Assembly: GCA_002427815.1 (NCBI GenBank)
Contig: DIZF01000017.1
Coordinates: 63,565 to 86,420, forward strand
Length of the DNA stretch: 22,856 nucleotides
Reading direction: 5' to 3'
Source: Ramlibacter tataouinensis
GTDB lineage: Bacteria > Pseudomonadota > Gammaproteobacteria > Burkholderiales > Burkholderiaceae_C
Both the position numbers and the translations under genes were made by a program. The notes under the pieces were generated by a model. That model did no database searches. It was not told where the DNA came from and was given only the letters and a program-made list of their open reading frames with translations. Every line of letters starts with the position of its first letter. The first letter of the stretch is position 1. Positions 1 through 9,665 of the stretch are shown here, piece by piece.

Positions 1-140
1 CCGGCAGCACCGGCAGCACCGGCGATACCGGGACGACGGGTGCCACCGGCAATACCGGCAATACCGGGGACACCGGTGCAACGGGCCAGCGCGGCAAGAC
101 GGGAGACGCCTTGGTGATCGTCCCGGCGCCCCAGCGCTGA
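1..140 (+). CDS. Collagen-like Gly-X-Thr repeat protein, C-terminal end (partial)
   Basis: The reading frame is open from the window edge (first full codon at 3) to a TGA at 138-140. It encodes 12 consecutive Gly-X-Y triplets followed by a short hydrophobic tail ending in VPAPQR. Thr occupies the Y position in ten of the twelve triplets (GST, GDT, GAT, GNT, GKT), as in bacterial collagen-like proteins, whose Gly-X-Thr tracts form triple helices and are often surface exposed. The tail has no LPXTG motif or lipobox. The N-terminus, any signal peptide and the total repeat number lie outside the window, so export and function cannot be judged. It ends 15 nt before the next gene and could be cotranscribed with it. 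A degenerate DNA repeat translated by chance is less likely, because Gly periodicity is perfect over 36 codons. Confidence 0.7.
   Translation, partial: GSTGSTGDTGTTGATGNTGNTGDTGATGQRGKTGDALVIVPAPQR
3..110 (+). repeat. Degenerate 9-bp tandem repeat encoding Gly-X-Thr triplets
   Basis: Twelve 9-bp units of the type GGCnnnACC run without interruption, and adjacent units differ mainly in the middle codon (AGC, GAT, ACG, GCC, AAT, GAC, GCA). The array continues beyond the left edge. Such arrays can change copy number by slippage or recombination, so repeat length may vary between strains. Confidence 0.75.
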
Positions 141-155
141 TCGATCGGGGGGCCT

Positions 156-428
156 GTGTCCGACGCGCCTTTCTTCCACGAAGCCTCCGGGACCGTGCGG
201 TTCTGGGTACTGGTCGACGGACAGGCGCTGGGCGCCAGCGTCAGCCGCGATGCATTGCACTACCGCTATCGGCCCAACGTCCACGGCGATGAGCCCCTGG
301 AAACCTTCCGCGACAACGCGGCCGAGATCGAGGCGGCGGTGCGCCGGCGGCTCGCGCAGGGCGCGAGAGAGCCGGTGATGCTGCGCGAGCACGACTTGCG
401 CGCTGCGAATCCGCAAGCGCCTTGCTGA
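156..428 (+). CDS. DUF1488-family small protein
   Basis: A 90-aa protein starting at GTG 156 with a G-rich stretch just upstream as a weak ribosome-binding site. The pattern of a VRFWVLVDG strand, then VSRDALHYRY, then ETFRDN and an Ile-Glu-rich helix, and a final REPVMLREHDL matches my recollection of the DUF1488 family, small proteins of unknown function common in Beta- and Gammaproteobacteria. No signal peptide or membrane segment is visible, so it is probably cytoplasmic. Its TGA (426-428) overlaps the TTG start of the glucan synthase at 422 by 7 nt, which suggests translational coupling. A role linked to glucan synthesis would be inference from position only. Confidence 0.7.
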   Translation: MSDAPFFHEASGTVRFWVLVDGQALGASVSRDALHYRYRPNVHGDEPLETFRDNAAEIEAAVRRRLAQGAREPVMLREHDLRAANPQAPC

Positions 429-3400
429 AGCCGGCGTTTTTCGGTCGGCGGCCGCCAGCGCCGCCCTGGAACGACACCGCGCCGGTGCGGCAGGAGCTGT
501 TCGGAATCGAGCGGCTGGAGCAGCACGCCAGGACGCTGGCGGCGGCCCAGCCGGTCACGACCCGGCCGCCGTCCGTCCTGTCGCTGCATCGCCGGCTCAA
601 TGACAACGCGGGTGTGCTGCTCGCGGCCTACCGCGCCAGCGCCGCGGAGCTGGAAGGCGGCCGCGGTGTGGAGCCCGCCGCGGAATGGCTGCTCGACAAC
701 TACCACGTGGTCGAACAGCAGATCCGCGATATCCGCGACGACCTGCCGGTCGGCTTTTATCGCCAGCTGCCGAAGCTGGCCGCGGGTCCGTTCGCCGGTT
801 ATCCGCGCGTGTTCGGCTTGGCCTGGGCCTTCGTGGCCCACACCGACAGCCACTTCGATCCCGCCGTGCTGCGGCGCTTCATTGCCGCCTACCAGAGCTT
901 GCAGCCGCTCACCATCGGCGAATTGTGGGCGGTGGCGATCACGCTGCGCATCGTCCTCATCGAGAACCTGCGCCGCCTCGCCGAGCAGATCACCGCCGGC
1001 CGCCTGGCGGGCGTCGATGCCCAGGCGCTGGCCAACCGGCTGATCGCCTCCGGGCGCGCACGCCATGCACTCGATGCCGACATCGCGACGCGCGAGCCCG
1101 GCCCCTTGTCCGAACACTTCGCCGCGCAGTTCGCCAAGCGGCTGAGGGACCAGGATCCCAGGACCACGCCGGCCCTGGGCTGGCTGGAGGAGCGGCTGCG
1201 CCTGCAGGGCACGACCGTCGACGAGGTGGTCGAGCATGCCCTGCTGCGCCAGGGCGCCACCAACGTCACGGTGCGCAACGTCATCACCAGCATGCGTCTG
1301 ATCTCCGACATCGACTGGGCCGAGCTGTTCGAGAGCGTCAGCCTGGTCGATGAACGCCTGCGCGCGCGCAGCGCCTTTGCCGCAATGGACTTCGCCACCC
1401 GCAACCAGTATCGCAGCGCGATCGAACAGCTGGCCCGAGGTTCTTCGCGGCCCGAACTGGAGATTGCCGATCGGGCGTTGGAGGCGGCCGACCAGGCGGC
1501 GGCAGAGCCCGGCGACGCGCAGGCGGAACGCGACGCGGACCCGGGCTATCACCTCATCGCCGAGGGCCGGCGCGCCTTCGAACGGGCGATCGGCTTCCGT
1601 CAGCCCGTGCGGCTGGCGGTGAACCGTTTCAATATCCGCCTGGGTATGGGTGGCTATGTCGGCATGGTCTTTGTCGTTGCGGCGGAATTGCTGGCGCTCG
1701 CGCTGTGGGCCGTGTGGGAGCCCGGCCTGGCCACCGGCTGGATCGCGCTGCTCGCGCTGGCGGCGTTCGTGCCCGCGACCGACGTGGCGATGGCACTCGT
1801 CAACCGCACGATGAGCTGGAGCTTCGGCCCGGTTGCCCTGCCCGGGCTGGCGCTGCGGGAAGGCGTTCCGCCAGGCCTGCGCACGCTGGTTGCCGTGCCC
1901 ACGCTGCTGACCAGCCAGGCGGACCTGCTGGAACAGATCGAGCGCCTGGAGGTTCACCATCTCTCGGGCGCCGGCGGCGATCTGGCTTTCGCATTGCTCG
2001 CAGACGGGCTCGACGCCGATCAGGAGGTGAGGGAGGGCGACGCGGAGCTGATCGCCGTCGCCACTGCGGCCGTCGCGGAACTGAACCGCCGCTACGGGCC
2101 GGGTCCCGGCGGCGGTCCGCGCTTCTTCATGCTGCACCGGCGCCGCCTTTTCAACGCGTGCGAGGGCAAGTGGATGGGCTGGGAGCGCAAACGCGGCAAG
2201 CTGCACGAACTCAACCGGCTGCTGCGCGGGGCCACCGACACCAGCTTCGTGCCCCTGACAGAAGGCGAGGGACATCTGCCCGCCGATGTGCGCTACGTCA
2301 TCACCCTGGATGCCGACACCCGGCTGCCGCGCGACGCGGCGCAGCGGCTGATCGGCAAGATGGCGCATCCGCTGAACCGGCCGCGCTTCAGCCAGGCGCT
2401 GCAGCGCGTCGTGGGCGGCTACGCCATTCTTCAGCCGCGCGTGACCCCTTCGCTGCCGGTCGGCCGCGAGGGGTCGTTCTACCAGCGGCTGTTCTCGGCG
2501 CCCGGGGGAATCGACCCTTACGCCGCCGCCGCATCCGACATCTACCAGGACCTGTTCGGTGAAGGCTCGTACACCGGCAAGGGCATCTACGACGTCGACG
2601 CCTTCGAGGCCGCGCTGGCCGGCCGCGTGCCGCCCAACACCATGCTCAGCCACGACCTGTTCGAAGGCATCTTCGCGCGCGCCGGCCTGGCCTCCGATAT
2701 CGAAGTGGTCGAGGAATTCCCCTCCCGCTACGACGTCGCCGCCAAACGCCAGCATCGCTGGACGCGGGGCGACTGGCAACTGCTGCCCTGGGTCCTGGGG
2801 CACCGGACGGCCGACCAGGCCGTGCCCGCCATCGGCCTGGGCAAGATTGGGGACAACCTGAGGCGTTCGCTGATCGCGCCGCTCACCCTGGCGACACTGG
2901 GGCTGTGCTGGGTGCTGCCGCTGCCGCTGCCGTCGGCCGTGAACGGCGCTTTGCTGGTGCTGGCTGCGATGGCCATCCCCGTGTTTCTGCCGCTGCTCCT
3001 GGCCATCGTGCCGCGCCGCACGGGCACGCACCTTCCCCGGCACTTCCGCATGCTTGCCGGCGACCTGCGCCTGGCGGTATTGCAGATCTTCTTCTCGCTG
3101 GCCTTTCTGGCCGACCAGGCCTGGCGCATGGTCGATGCGATTCTCAGGACGCTGGTGCGCCTGGCGGTGACGCGGCGCCACCTGCTGGAGTGGACGACGG
3201 CCGCCCAGTCCGCACAGGCGCCGCTGCTCGATGTGCGCGGTTTCTACCGCCAGATGGCCCGCGGCACGGCGATGGGTCTGGCCATGGCGGCCGGCGCGGT
3301 CGCCTTCGCGCCTTCGTCCTGGCCGCTGGCGCTGCCGTTTGCGCTGCTGTGGCTGGCCGCGCCGGCGCTGGCCTCGTGGGCCAGCCGCCCGCCGGCCGTT

Positions 3401-6400
3401 GCGCCACGTATCGCGACGTCGCCGAGGCAGGAGCGTGAGCTGCGCCTGATCGCGCGCCGCACCTGGCGCTTCTTCGAAACCTTCGTCACGCCGACGGACA
3501 ACATGCTGCCGCCGGACAACTTCCAGGTGGCCCCCAGGCCCGTGGTGGCGCACCGGACTTCGCCCACCAATATCGGCCTGTACCTGCTCTCGGCGGCCTG
3601 CGCGCGCGACTTCGGCTGGACCGGCACGCTGGAGACGGTGGAGCGGCTGGAAGCGACGTTCGCTTCCCTGAACAAGCTGGCGCGCTTCAAGGGGCATTTC
3701 TACAACTGGTACGGCACGCTCGAGCTGCAGCCGCTGACGCCGGCCTACGTCTCGTCGGTGGACAGCGGCAACCTGGCGGGCCACCTGATCGTGCTCGCCA
3801 ATGCCTGCGAGGAGTGGATCTCCGCGCCGTCGGTGTCCGAGGCCCGCTCGGGCGTGGCGGACCACCTCGAACTTGCCCGCGAAGCAATGGCCGTCCTGCC
3901 CGCCGCGAGCGGCGAGGGCGGACGGCAGCTCGCCGCCCTGCTGGACGAGATCGAAGCGCACATGATGGGCGCCCAGGCGGATCAACCACTGCCTGCGGTG
4001 ATCAAGCGGCTTGCCGACAAGGCGGCGAAAGCCGCGCGGGAACTGCTGCCGATGGTCGAGGGTGCCGGCACACCGGACCTGGTGTTCTGGATCGAGGCCA
4101 TCGGCCACGCGCTGGTTGAACATGCCCGCGATCGGGTCCAGTTGACCGATGGGCCGCTCCTGCTCGGCGCTCGCCTGAAAGTGCTTGCGTACGAGGCCCG
4201 CGAGATGGCATTGGCCATGGATTTCGCATTCCTGCTCGACCCCGAGCGCAAGCTGCTGGCTATCGGCTATTCGCTGGCCGAGAACCGTCTCGACCCCAGC
4301 TGCTATGACCTGCTCGCATCGGAAGCGCGGCTGGCCAGCCTGTTCGCCATTGCCAAGGGCGACGCGACGACGCGGCATTGGTTTCGCCTCGGCCGCACCG
4401 CGACGCCGCTGGGCCACGGATCGGCGCTGATCTCCTGGTCCGGCTCCATGTTCGAGTACCTGATGCCCTCGCTGGTGATGCGCGCCCCGGTCGGCAGCCT
4501 GCTCGAGCAGACCAACCGGCTGGTGGTGCGGCGCCAGCAAGCCTATGGCGAGGCGCTGGACATTCCCTGGGGCATCTCGGAATCGGCCTTCAACGCGCGC
4601 GACATGGAATTCACCTACCAGTACTCCAACTTTGGCGTGCCCGGCCTGGGCCTCAAGCGCGGGCTGGCCGAGAACATCGTGATCGCGCCGTACGCGACGG
4701 GCCTGGCCGCCATGGTCGATCCGGCCGGCGCGCTGCGCAACTACGACCGGCTGGCCGAGATGGGAGCGGCGGGCCGCTATGGCTTTTACGAGGCGCTCGA
4801 TTTCACCCGGGCCCGGCTGCCCGACGACGCAGGTTTCGCGATCGTGCGCTGCTTCATGGCGCACCACCAGGGCATGACGATCGTGGCCATCGCGAACGCC
4901 TTGCACGAGGGCCGGATGCGCGAGCGGTTCCACCGCGAACCGATGATCCAGGCCTGCGAGCTGCTGCTGCAGGAGCGCATGCCCCGGAACGTGCCCATTG
5001 CCCACCCGCGGGCCGAGGAAGTGAAGGCATCGCCGGCCCAGCCGGTCGCCGCGGCGTCCGCGATGCGGCGCCTGCGGGGCGCGCGCGGCGGCGCTGCGAT
5101 CACGCACCTGCTGTGCAACGGGCGCTACGCCGTGATGCTGACGGCCGCTGGCGCGGGCTACAGCCGCTGGCGCGACATCGCCGTCACGCGCTGGCGGGAG
5201 GATGCGACCCGTGACGACTGGGGCTCGTTTGTCTTCCTGCACGACATCGAAAGCGGCGCGGTCTGGTCGGCCAGCGTCCAGCCCACGGGCGGCGAGGTGG
5301 ACCACGCCGAAGTCGTGTTCAGCGAGGACCATGCCGAATTCAGCCGCCGCGACGGCACGCTCGCCACGACCATGGAGGTGGTGGTCTCGGGCGAGGACGA
5401 CGGCGAAGTGCGCCGGCTGCTGCTGGTCAACAGCGGCCGGCGCTCGCGCGAGATCGAACTCACGTCCTACGCCGAGCTGGTCCTGGCGCCGGCCGCTGCC
5501 GACAACGCGCACCCGGCATTCGCCAAACTGTTCGTGCAGACCGAGTACCTGCCGGAATTCGGTGCGCTCATCGCCACCCGGCGCTCGCGCACGCCCGACG
5601 AATCGCCGATCTGGGCCGCGCACTTCGCGGTGGTGGAAGGCGAGGTCTCGGCCGAGGTCCAGTACGAATCGGACCGTGCGCGCTTCATTGGGCGGGGCCG
5701 CAGCGTCGGCTCGGCCGCCGCCATGACGGGCGGCATGCCGCTTTCCAACACGGCTGGCACCGTGTTGGACCCGATCTTCTCGCTGCGCCGGCGGGTGCGG
5801 ATCGCGCCCGGCAAGTCCGTGCGCGTGGCCTTCTGGACGCTGGTCGCGCCGTCGCGGGACGAACTGCTTCTGCTCATCGACAAACACCACGACCGCAACG
5901 CCTTCGACCGCGCCAAGACGCTGGCCTGGACCCAGGCCCAGGTGCAGCTGCGCCATATCGGAGTGAAGGCCGAGGAAGCGGCGGACTTCCAGCGGCTGGC
6001 GGCGCCCATCCTGTATGCCGACGCGGGCTTCCGGGCCCCGTCCGAGGCGATCGTGCGCGGCGCGGGCATGCAGTCGGGGCTGTGGCCCCATTCGATTTCG
6101 GGCGACCTGCCGATCGTGCTGCTGCGCATCGACGAGACCGACGACATGGCCCAGGTTCGCCAGCTGCTGCGCGCCCATGAGTACTGGCGGATGAAACGGC
6201 TGGCGGTGGATCTGGTCATCGTCAACGAGCGCGCCTCCTCCTACGTGCAGGACCTGCAGATCGCAATCGACACCGCCGTGCGCAGCAGCCAGTCGCGTCC
6301 CCGCTTCGGCGCGGAATTGGCGCAGGGCTCGGTGTACGCATTGCGGGCCGACCTGATGAGTGTTCGGGCCCGGGCGCTGCTTCGATCGGTCGCCCGAGTC

Positions 6401-8935
6401 TCCCTGATTGCGGCGCGCGGCACCATCGCCGACCAGCTTGCCCGCGCGCCCAAACCACCGGCGCGCGCGCCTGCGCGGCAGCGCCCGAAAGCAGCGGCGG
6501 CGCCGGGGCAGAACCCGGCGCCGCCGCAGGACCTCGAGTACTTCAATGGGCTGGGCGGCTTCGACCAGGACGGCCGCGAATACGTCACGGTGCTGGACGC
6601 GGGCGCAACCACGCCGGCCCCCTGGATCAACGTGATCGCCAACCCGGCCTTCGGCTTCCAGGCCTCCGCCGATGGCAGCGGCTACACCTGGGCGGAGAAC
6701 AGCCGCGAAAACCAGCTGACGCCCTGGTCGAACGACCCGGTGTGCGACCCGGCCGGCGAAGCCCTTTACGTTCGCGACGAAGCGAGCGGCGAGGTCTGGA
6801 CCGCCACCGCGCAGCCGATGCGCGATGGCGGCCGCTACACCGCGCGCCATGGTCACGGCTACAGCCGCTTCGAACACCAGGCCCATGGCATCGCGCTCGA
6901 CCTGCTGCAATACGTGCCGCTGGCCGATCCGGTGAAGATTTCCCGGCTGACGTTGCACAACGTCTCGGGCACGCCGCGCCGCCTGTCGGTCACGGCGTTT
7001 GCGGAGTGGGTACTCGGCGCTTCGCGCGGCGCTTGCGGCCCGTTCATCGCGACCGAGATCGATGCAGCCACCGGGGCGCTGCTGGCCTGCAATTCCTGGA
7101 GCGTGGCGTTTCCGGGTCGTGTCGCTTTTGCGGACCTGGGCGGCACGCACCAGGCCTTCACCGCGGACCGCGGCGAGTTCCTTGGCCGCAACGGCGGACC
7201 GGCGGCGCCGGCCGCGCTGGCCGGCAAAGCGGCGCTGTCCGGCGCCATCGGCGCCGGCCTCGATCCCTGCGCCGCGTTGCAGCGCGTGGTGGAGTTGCCT
7301 GCCGGCGAGAGCATCGAAGTCGTCTTCTTCCTCGGCCAGTGCGAGTCGGCGGAAAAAGCGCGCGAGCTCGTCACCCGCTACCGCCGGACGGACCTCGATG
7401 CCGTGCTCGCGCAGGTGACGGATCACTGGCAGGAACTGCTCGGCGCGGTGCAGGTGAAGACCCCCGACCGGGCCATGGACATCATGCTCAACGGCTGGCT
7501 GCTGTACCAGACGCTGGCCTGCCGCATCTGGGCCCGTTCTGCCTTCTACCAGGCCAGCGGCGCCTACGGCTTTCGCGACCAGTTGCAGGACGGCATGGCC
7601 CTGGCCTTCGCCCTGCCGCAGCAGACGCGGGAGCACCTGTTGCGAGCTGCCGGGCGCGAGTTCCCGCAGGGCGACGTCCAGCACTGGTGGCTGCCCCATT
7701 CCGGCCAGGGCGTGCGCACCCGCATTTCGGATGACCGGGTCTGGCTGGCCTACGCGACCGCGAGCTATGTCGCGAGTTCGGGTGACGCGGGTGTGCTGGA
7801 CGAGACGGTGCCGTTCCTGGAGGGTCCGCCGCTGGCGGCGGGCGAGCACGATGCGTTCTTCCAGCCCATGGTGGCGGATCAGCCGGCCAGCCTGTTCGAA
7901 CATTGCGCGCGAGGGCTCGACCAGTGCCTGACACTCACCGGCCGGTTGGGGCTGCCGCTGATCGGCACCGGTGACTGGAACGATGGCCTGAACCGCGTGG
8001 GCGAAGGTGGCCAGGGCGAAAGCGTCTGGCTCGGTTGGCTGCTGCTGCGGACGATCGATCTGTTTGCGCCCCTGGCGGACAGCCGCGACGTCGGCCGCGC
8101 GGCCCACTGGCGCGCGCATGCGGCTTCGCTGCGCGAGGCGCTGGAGCGCGAGGCCTGGGACGGCCAGTGGTATCGCCGGGCGACCTACGATGACGGCACC
8201 TGGCTCGGCTCGAAGGACAGCGACGAATGCCGAATCGATTCCATCGCCCAGTCGTGGGCCGTCCTGTCGGGCGCCGCCGATCCCGCGCGCGCCGCGGCAG
8301 CGATGGTGTCGCTGGAAGAGCGGCTGATCCGACGTGATGACGGCCTGGCCCTGCTCTTCACCCCGCCGTTCGACAAGACCCGGCGCGACCCGGGCTACAT
8401 CAAGGGTTACCCGCCGGGCCTGCGCGAAAACGGCGGCCAGTACAGCCACGCCGCGATGTGGGCCATCCTGGCGTTTGCCAGGCTGGGCGAAGGCGGCAAA
8501 GCCGTGGAATTGTTTGGACTTCTGAATCCCATCAACCACGCGCAGACACCGGCGCAGGCGCAGCGCTACAAGGTCGAGCCCTACGTCGTCGCAGCCGACG
8601 TGTATTCGGTCGCACCCCATGTGGGCCGCGGTGGCTGGACCTGGTACACCGGCGCCGCCGGCTGGATGTACCGCGCGGGCATCGAGGGCATCCTGGGCAT
8701 CCGTCGTGAAGGCGCGCTCCTGCTCTTCGATCCGTGCATTCCACCCGATTGGCCCGGATACGAAGCCAGGGTGAAGGTGGGCGACAGCCGCTATGACATC
8801 CGCGTTGACTCCCCGTCCCGGCGCGGTCGCGGCATCTCGCGGGCGGTGCTCGATGGCGCGGCCCTGAGCGTTTCAGACGGGCGGGTGCGCGTGCCCCTGG
8901 CAAGCGGCACCCATATCCTGCAGCTCGTGCTGTAG
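422..8935 (+). CDS. ndvB: Cyclic beta-1,2-glucan synthase (NdvB/Cgs type)
   Basis: A 2837-aa inner-membrane enzyme that makes cyclic beta-1,2-glucan from UDP-glucose, the osmoregulated periplasmic glucan known from Brucella, rhizobia and some Burkholderiales. The N-terminal region carries the family stretch NYHVVEQQIRDIRDDLP near residue 93. Hydrophobic segments lie at about 410-460, 817-866, 887-915 and 945-990. The GT84 catalytic part has LDADT near 628-632, LSHDL near 741 and Q777-H-R-W780. A glucoamylase-like domain includes AHHQGM near 1480. Two GH94-type beta-sandwich regions begin near 1560 and 2039. The (alpha/alpha)6 GH94 phosphorylase domain begins near 2350, with GDWNDG at 2517-2522 holding the presumed catalytic Asp, and ends with GGWTWYTGAAGWMYR. 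A Pro/Ala/Arg linker lies near 2009-2037. In Brucella Cgs the GH94 part controls ring size. Length is normal for the family. TTG 422 is the chosen start, though no clear Shine-Dalgarno precedes it and expression may rely on coupling to the overlapping upstream gene. Confidence 0.96.
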   Translation: MLKPAFFGRRPPAPPWNDTAPVRQELFGIERLEQHARTLAAAQPVTTRPPSVLSLHRRLNDNAGVLLAAYRASAAELEGGRGVEPAAEWLLDNYHVVEQQIRDIRDDLPVGFYRQLPKLAAGPFAGYPRVFGLAWAFVAHTDSHFDPAVLRRFIAAYQSLQPLTIGELWAVAITLRIVLIENLRRLAEQITAGRLAGVDAQALANRLIASGRARHALDADIATREPGPLSEHFAAQFAKRLRDQDPRTTPALGWLEERLRLQGTTVDEVVEHALLRQGATNVTVRNVITSMRLISDIDWAELFESVSLVDERLRARSAFAAMDFATRNQYRSAIEQLARGSSRPELEIADRALEAADQAAAEPGDAQAERDADPGYHLIAEGRRAFERAIGFRQPVRLAVNRFNIRLGMGGYVGMVFVVAAELLALALWAVWEPGLATGWIALLALAAFVPATDVAMALVNRTMSWSFGPVALPGLALREGVPPGLRTLVAVPTLLTSQADLLEQIERLEVHHLSGAGGDLAFALLADGLDADQEVREGDAELIAVATAAVAELNRRYGPGPGGGPRFFMLHRRRLFNACEGKWMGWERKRGKLHELNRLLRGATDTSFVPLTEGEGHLPADVRYVITLDADTRLPRDAAQRLIGKMAHPLNRPRFSQALQRVVGGYAILQPRVTPSLPVGREGSFYQRLFSAPGGIDPYAAAASDIYQDLFGEGSYTGKGIYDVDAFEAALAGRVPPNTMLSHDLFEGIFARAGLASDIEVVEEFPSRYDVAAKRQHRWTRGDWQLLPWVLGHRTADQAVPAIGLGKIGDNLRRSLIAPLTLATLGLCWVLPLPLPSAVNGALLVLAAMAIPVFLPLLLAIVPRRTGTHLPRHFRMLAGDLRLAVLQIFFSLAFLADQAWRMVDAILRTLVRLAVTRRHLLEWTTAAQSAQAPLLDVRGFYRQMARGTAMGLAMAAGAVAFAPSSWPLALPFALLWLAAPALASWASRPPAVAPRIATSPRQERELRLIARRTWRFFETFVTPTDNMLPPDNFQVAPRPVVAHRTSPTNIGLYLLSAACARDFGWTGTLETVERLEATFASLNKLARFKGHFYNWYGTLELQPLTPAYVSSVDSGNLAGHLIVLANACEEWISAPSVSEARSGVADHLELAREAMAVLPAASGEGGRQLAALLDEIEAHMMGAQADQPLPAVIKRLADKAAKAARELLPMVEGAGTPDLVFWIEAIGHALVEHARDRVQLTDGPLLLGARLKVLAYEAREMALAMDFAFLLDPERKLLAIGYSLAENRLDPSCYDLLASEARLASLFAIAKGDATTRHWFRLGRTATPLGHGSALISWSGSMFEYLMPSLVMRAPVGSLLEQTNRLVVRRQQAYGEALDIPWGISESAFNARDMEFTYQYSNFGVPGLGLKRGLAENIVIAPYATGLAAMVDPAGALRNYDRLAEMGAAGRYGFYEALDFTRARLPDDAGFAIVRCFMAHHQGMTIVAIANALHEGRMRERFHREPMIQACELLLQERMPRNVPIAHPRAEEVKASPAQPVAAASAMRRLRGARGGAAITHLLCNGRYAVMLTAAGAGYSRWRDIAVTRWREDATRDDWGSFVFLHDIESGAVWSASVQPTGGEVDHAEVVFSEDHAEFSRRDGTLATTMEVVVSGEDDGEVRRLLLVNSGRRSREIELTSYAELVLAPAAADNAHPAFAKLFVQTEYLPEFGALIATRRSRTPDESPIWAAHFAVVEGEVSAEVQYESDRARFIGRGRSVGSAAAMTGGMPLSNTAGTVLDPIFSLRRRVRIAPGKSVRVAFWTLVAPSRDELLLLIDKHHDRNAFDRAKTLAWTQAQVQLRHIGVKAEEAADFQRLAAPILYADAGFRAPSEAIVRGAGMQSGLWPHSISGDLPIVLLRIDETDDMAQVRQLLRAHEYWRMKRLAVDLVIVNERASSYVQDLQIAIDTAVRSSQSRPRFGAELAQGSVYALRADLMSVRARALLRSVARVSLIAARGTIADQLARAPKPPARAPARQRPKAAAAPGQNPAPPQDLEYFNGLGGFDQDGREYVTVLDAGATTPAPWINVIANPAFGFQASADGSGYTWAENSRENQLTPWSNDPVCDPAGEALYVRDEASGEVWTATAQPMRDGGRYTARHGHGYSRFEHQAHGIALDLLQYVPLADPVKISRLTLHNVSGTPRRLSVTAFAEWVLGASRGACGPFIATEIDAATGALLACNSWSVAFPGRVAFADLGGTHQAFTADRGEFLGRNGGPAAPAALAGKAALSGAIGAGLDPCAALQRVVELPAGESIEVVFFLGQCESAEKARELVTRYRRTDLDAVLAQVTDHWQELLGAVQVKTPDRAMDIMLNGWLLYQTLACRIWARSAFYQASGAYGFRDQLQDGMALAFALPQQTREHLLRAAGREFPQGDVQHWWLPHSGQGVRTRISDDRVWLAYATASYVASSGDAGVLDETVPFLEGPPLAAGEHDAFFQPMVADQPASLFEHCARGLDQCLTLTGRLGLPLIGTGDWNDGLNRVGEGGQGESVWLGWLLLRTIDLFAPLADSRDVGRAAHWRAHAASLREALEREAWDGQWYRRATYDDGTWLGSKDSDECRIDSIAQSWAVLSGAADPARAAAAMVSLEERLIRRDDGLALLFTPPFDKTRRDPGYIKGYPPGLRENGGQYSHAAMWAILAFARLGEGGKAVELFGLLNPINHAQTPAQAQRYKVEPYVVAADVYSVAPHVGRGGWTWYTGAAGWMYRAGIEGILGIRREGALLLFDPCIPPDWPGYEARVKVGDSRYDIRVDSPSRRGRGISRAVLDGAALSVSDGRVRVPLASGTHILQLVL

Positions 8936-9017
8936 TGCTTTCGGGGTCCAGCAGCGGTGTCTTCTCGGGCGCCAAACTGCACGCGTAGCCGCCATTTCGC
9001 ACAAAATGACGACGTTA

Positions 9018-9036
9018 TGTTCGCTGGCGAACAGAC
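9018..9036 (+). promoter_or_regulatory. Candidate operator: perfect 7-bp dyad followed by AGAC
   Basis: TGTTCGC and GCGAACA form a perfect inverted repeat around a TG centre (9018-9033), followed by GAC so that the right half reads CGAACAGAC. It sits about 175 nt upstream of the unknown gene at 9210, in the 274-nt gap after ndvB. Related elements precede the crystallin-like gene (minus strand, 13219-13236) and the BON lipoprotein gene (13294-13311), each oriented toward its gene. The binding factor is unknown. No convincing -35/-10 pair was found in this gap. Confidence 0.45.
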
Positions 9037-9209
9037 CGCCCCGGCACTCACGGGCAAGCTCTGGGAGAACCTGGCTCGGATGGTTGTTGGCAGAGAATGC
9101 TGCAGCCACGACCCGGAGAATCGGCCTTGTCCGCCACCTGCGGCGAGCGGCCCGCACGTGTATCCATCGGTGACCTCGGCGGCAGAGCCCCGGGGAGCGC
9201 AATACAACA

Positions 9210-9665
9210 ATGTCGCATGCTGAAGCGTTCAGAATGGTGACGCAGCCTGAGGAGTCGAAAATCGTCAAGAACCTTGGACCCCTGGCAGCGAGTGGCGCCG
9301 ATGCGGGGCAGGTGGCGGATGCCGCCGTTGCGGTGTGGGTCGCCATCGACGCGGCCCTGTCCCCCGTCATCGGCGCTCGGGGTATCGCTGCGCTCTATCA
9401 ACGCGCCCTCCATCTGGCGAGCGCGGAACACCCCTGGCTCGCGGCGGTGTATGAGGGTGCGCTCCAGCCCGGGGGCTTCGCCTCCTTGCGCGCGGCACTG
9501 TCCTGTCAAACCGGATTGCGCGCCGCGGCGGCCCATGATTCGATGCTGCAGACCTTCCATGACTTACTGGACAACCTGATCGGCCAGTTGCTCACGCAGC
9601 GGCTCCTGCAAGTCGTCTGGGACCAGCCCCCAAGCGGCCCTGCCGTGCAGGACAACTCACCATGA
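9210..9665 (+). CDS. Hypothetical protein preceding the KaiC-like ATPase
   Basis: A 151-aa protein I do not recognise. Start ATG 9210 has a GGGGAG stretch about 11 nt upstream, while the in-frame ATG at 9234 has none. The sequence is mostly helical and Ala/Leu-rich, with no signal peptide, no clear transmembrane helix and no catalytic motif. A central ALSPVIGARGIAALYQRALH stretch and a C-terminal helix rich in Leu/Gln stand out. Its TGA overlaps the ATG of the KaiC-like gene (ATGA at 9662-9665), so the two are almost certainly translationally coupled. This suggests a partner or regulator of the ATPase or of the following kinase, which is an inference from gene order only. Confidence 0.8.
   Translation: MSHAEAFRMVTQPEESKIVKNLGPLAASGADAGQVADAAVAVWVAIDAALSPVIGARGIAALYQRALHLASAEHPWLAAVYEGALQPGGFASLRAALSCQTGLRAAAAHDSMLQTFHDLLDNLIGQLLTQRLLQVVWDQPPSGPAVQDNSP

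Noticed and set aside
1..110. Left-edge repeat as a CRISPR array
   Set aside because: Units are 9 bp, in frame and coding for Gly-X-Thr, with no spacers.
266..8620. A 2784-codon open frame on the minus strand across almost all of ndvB
   Set aside because: Its codons are exactly in register with those of ndvB, so antisense stops arise only where ndvB uses TTA, CTA or TCA. These codons are avoided in GC-rich genomes. The product is Arg/Gly/Gln-rich with no recognisable domain, whereas the sense frame has complete GT84 and GH94 motifs.
8957..9223. An 88-codon plus-strand frame in the gap after ndvB
   Set aside because: It has no ribosome-binding site, no family resemblance and overlaps the start of the better supported gene at 9210. 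It also runs through the candidate operator.
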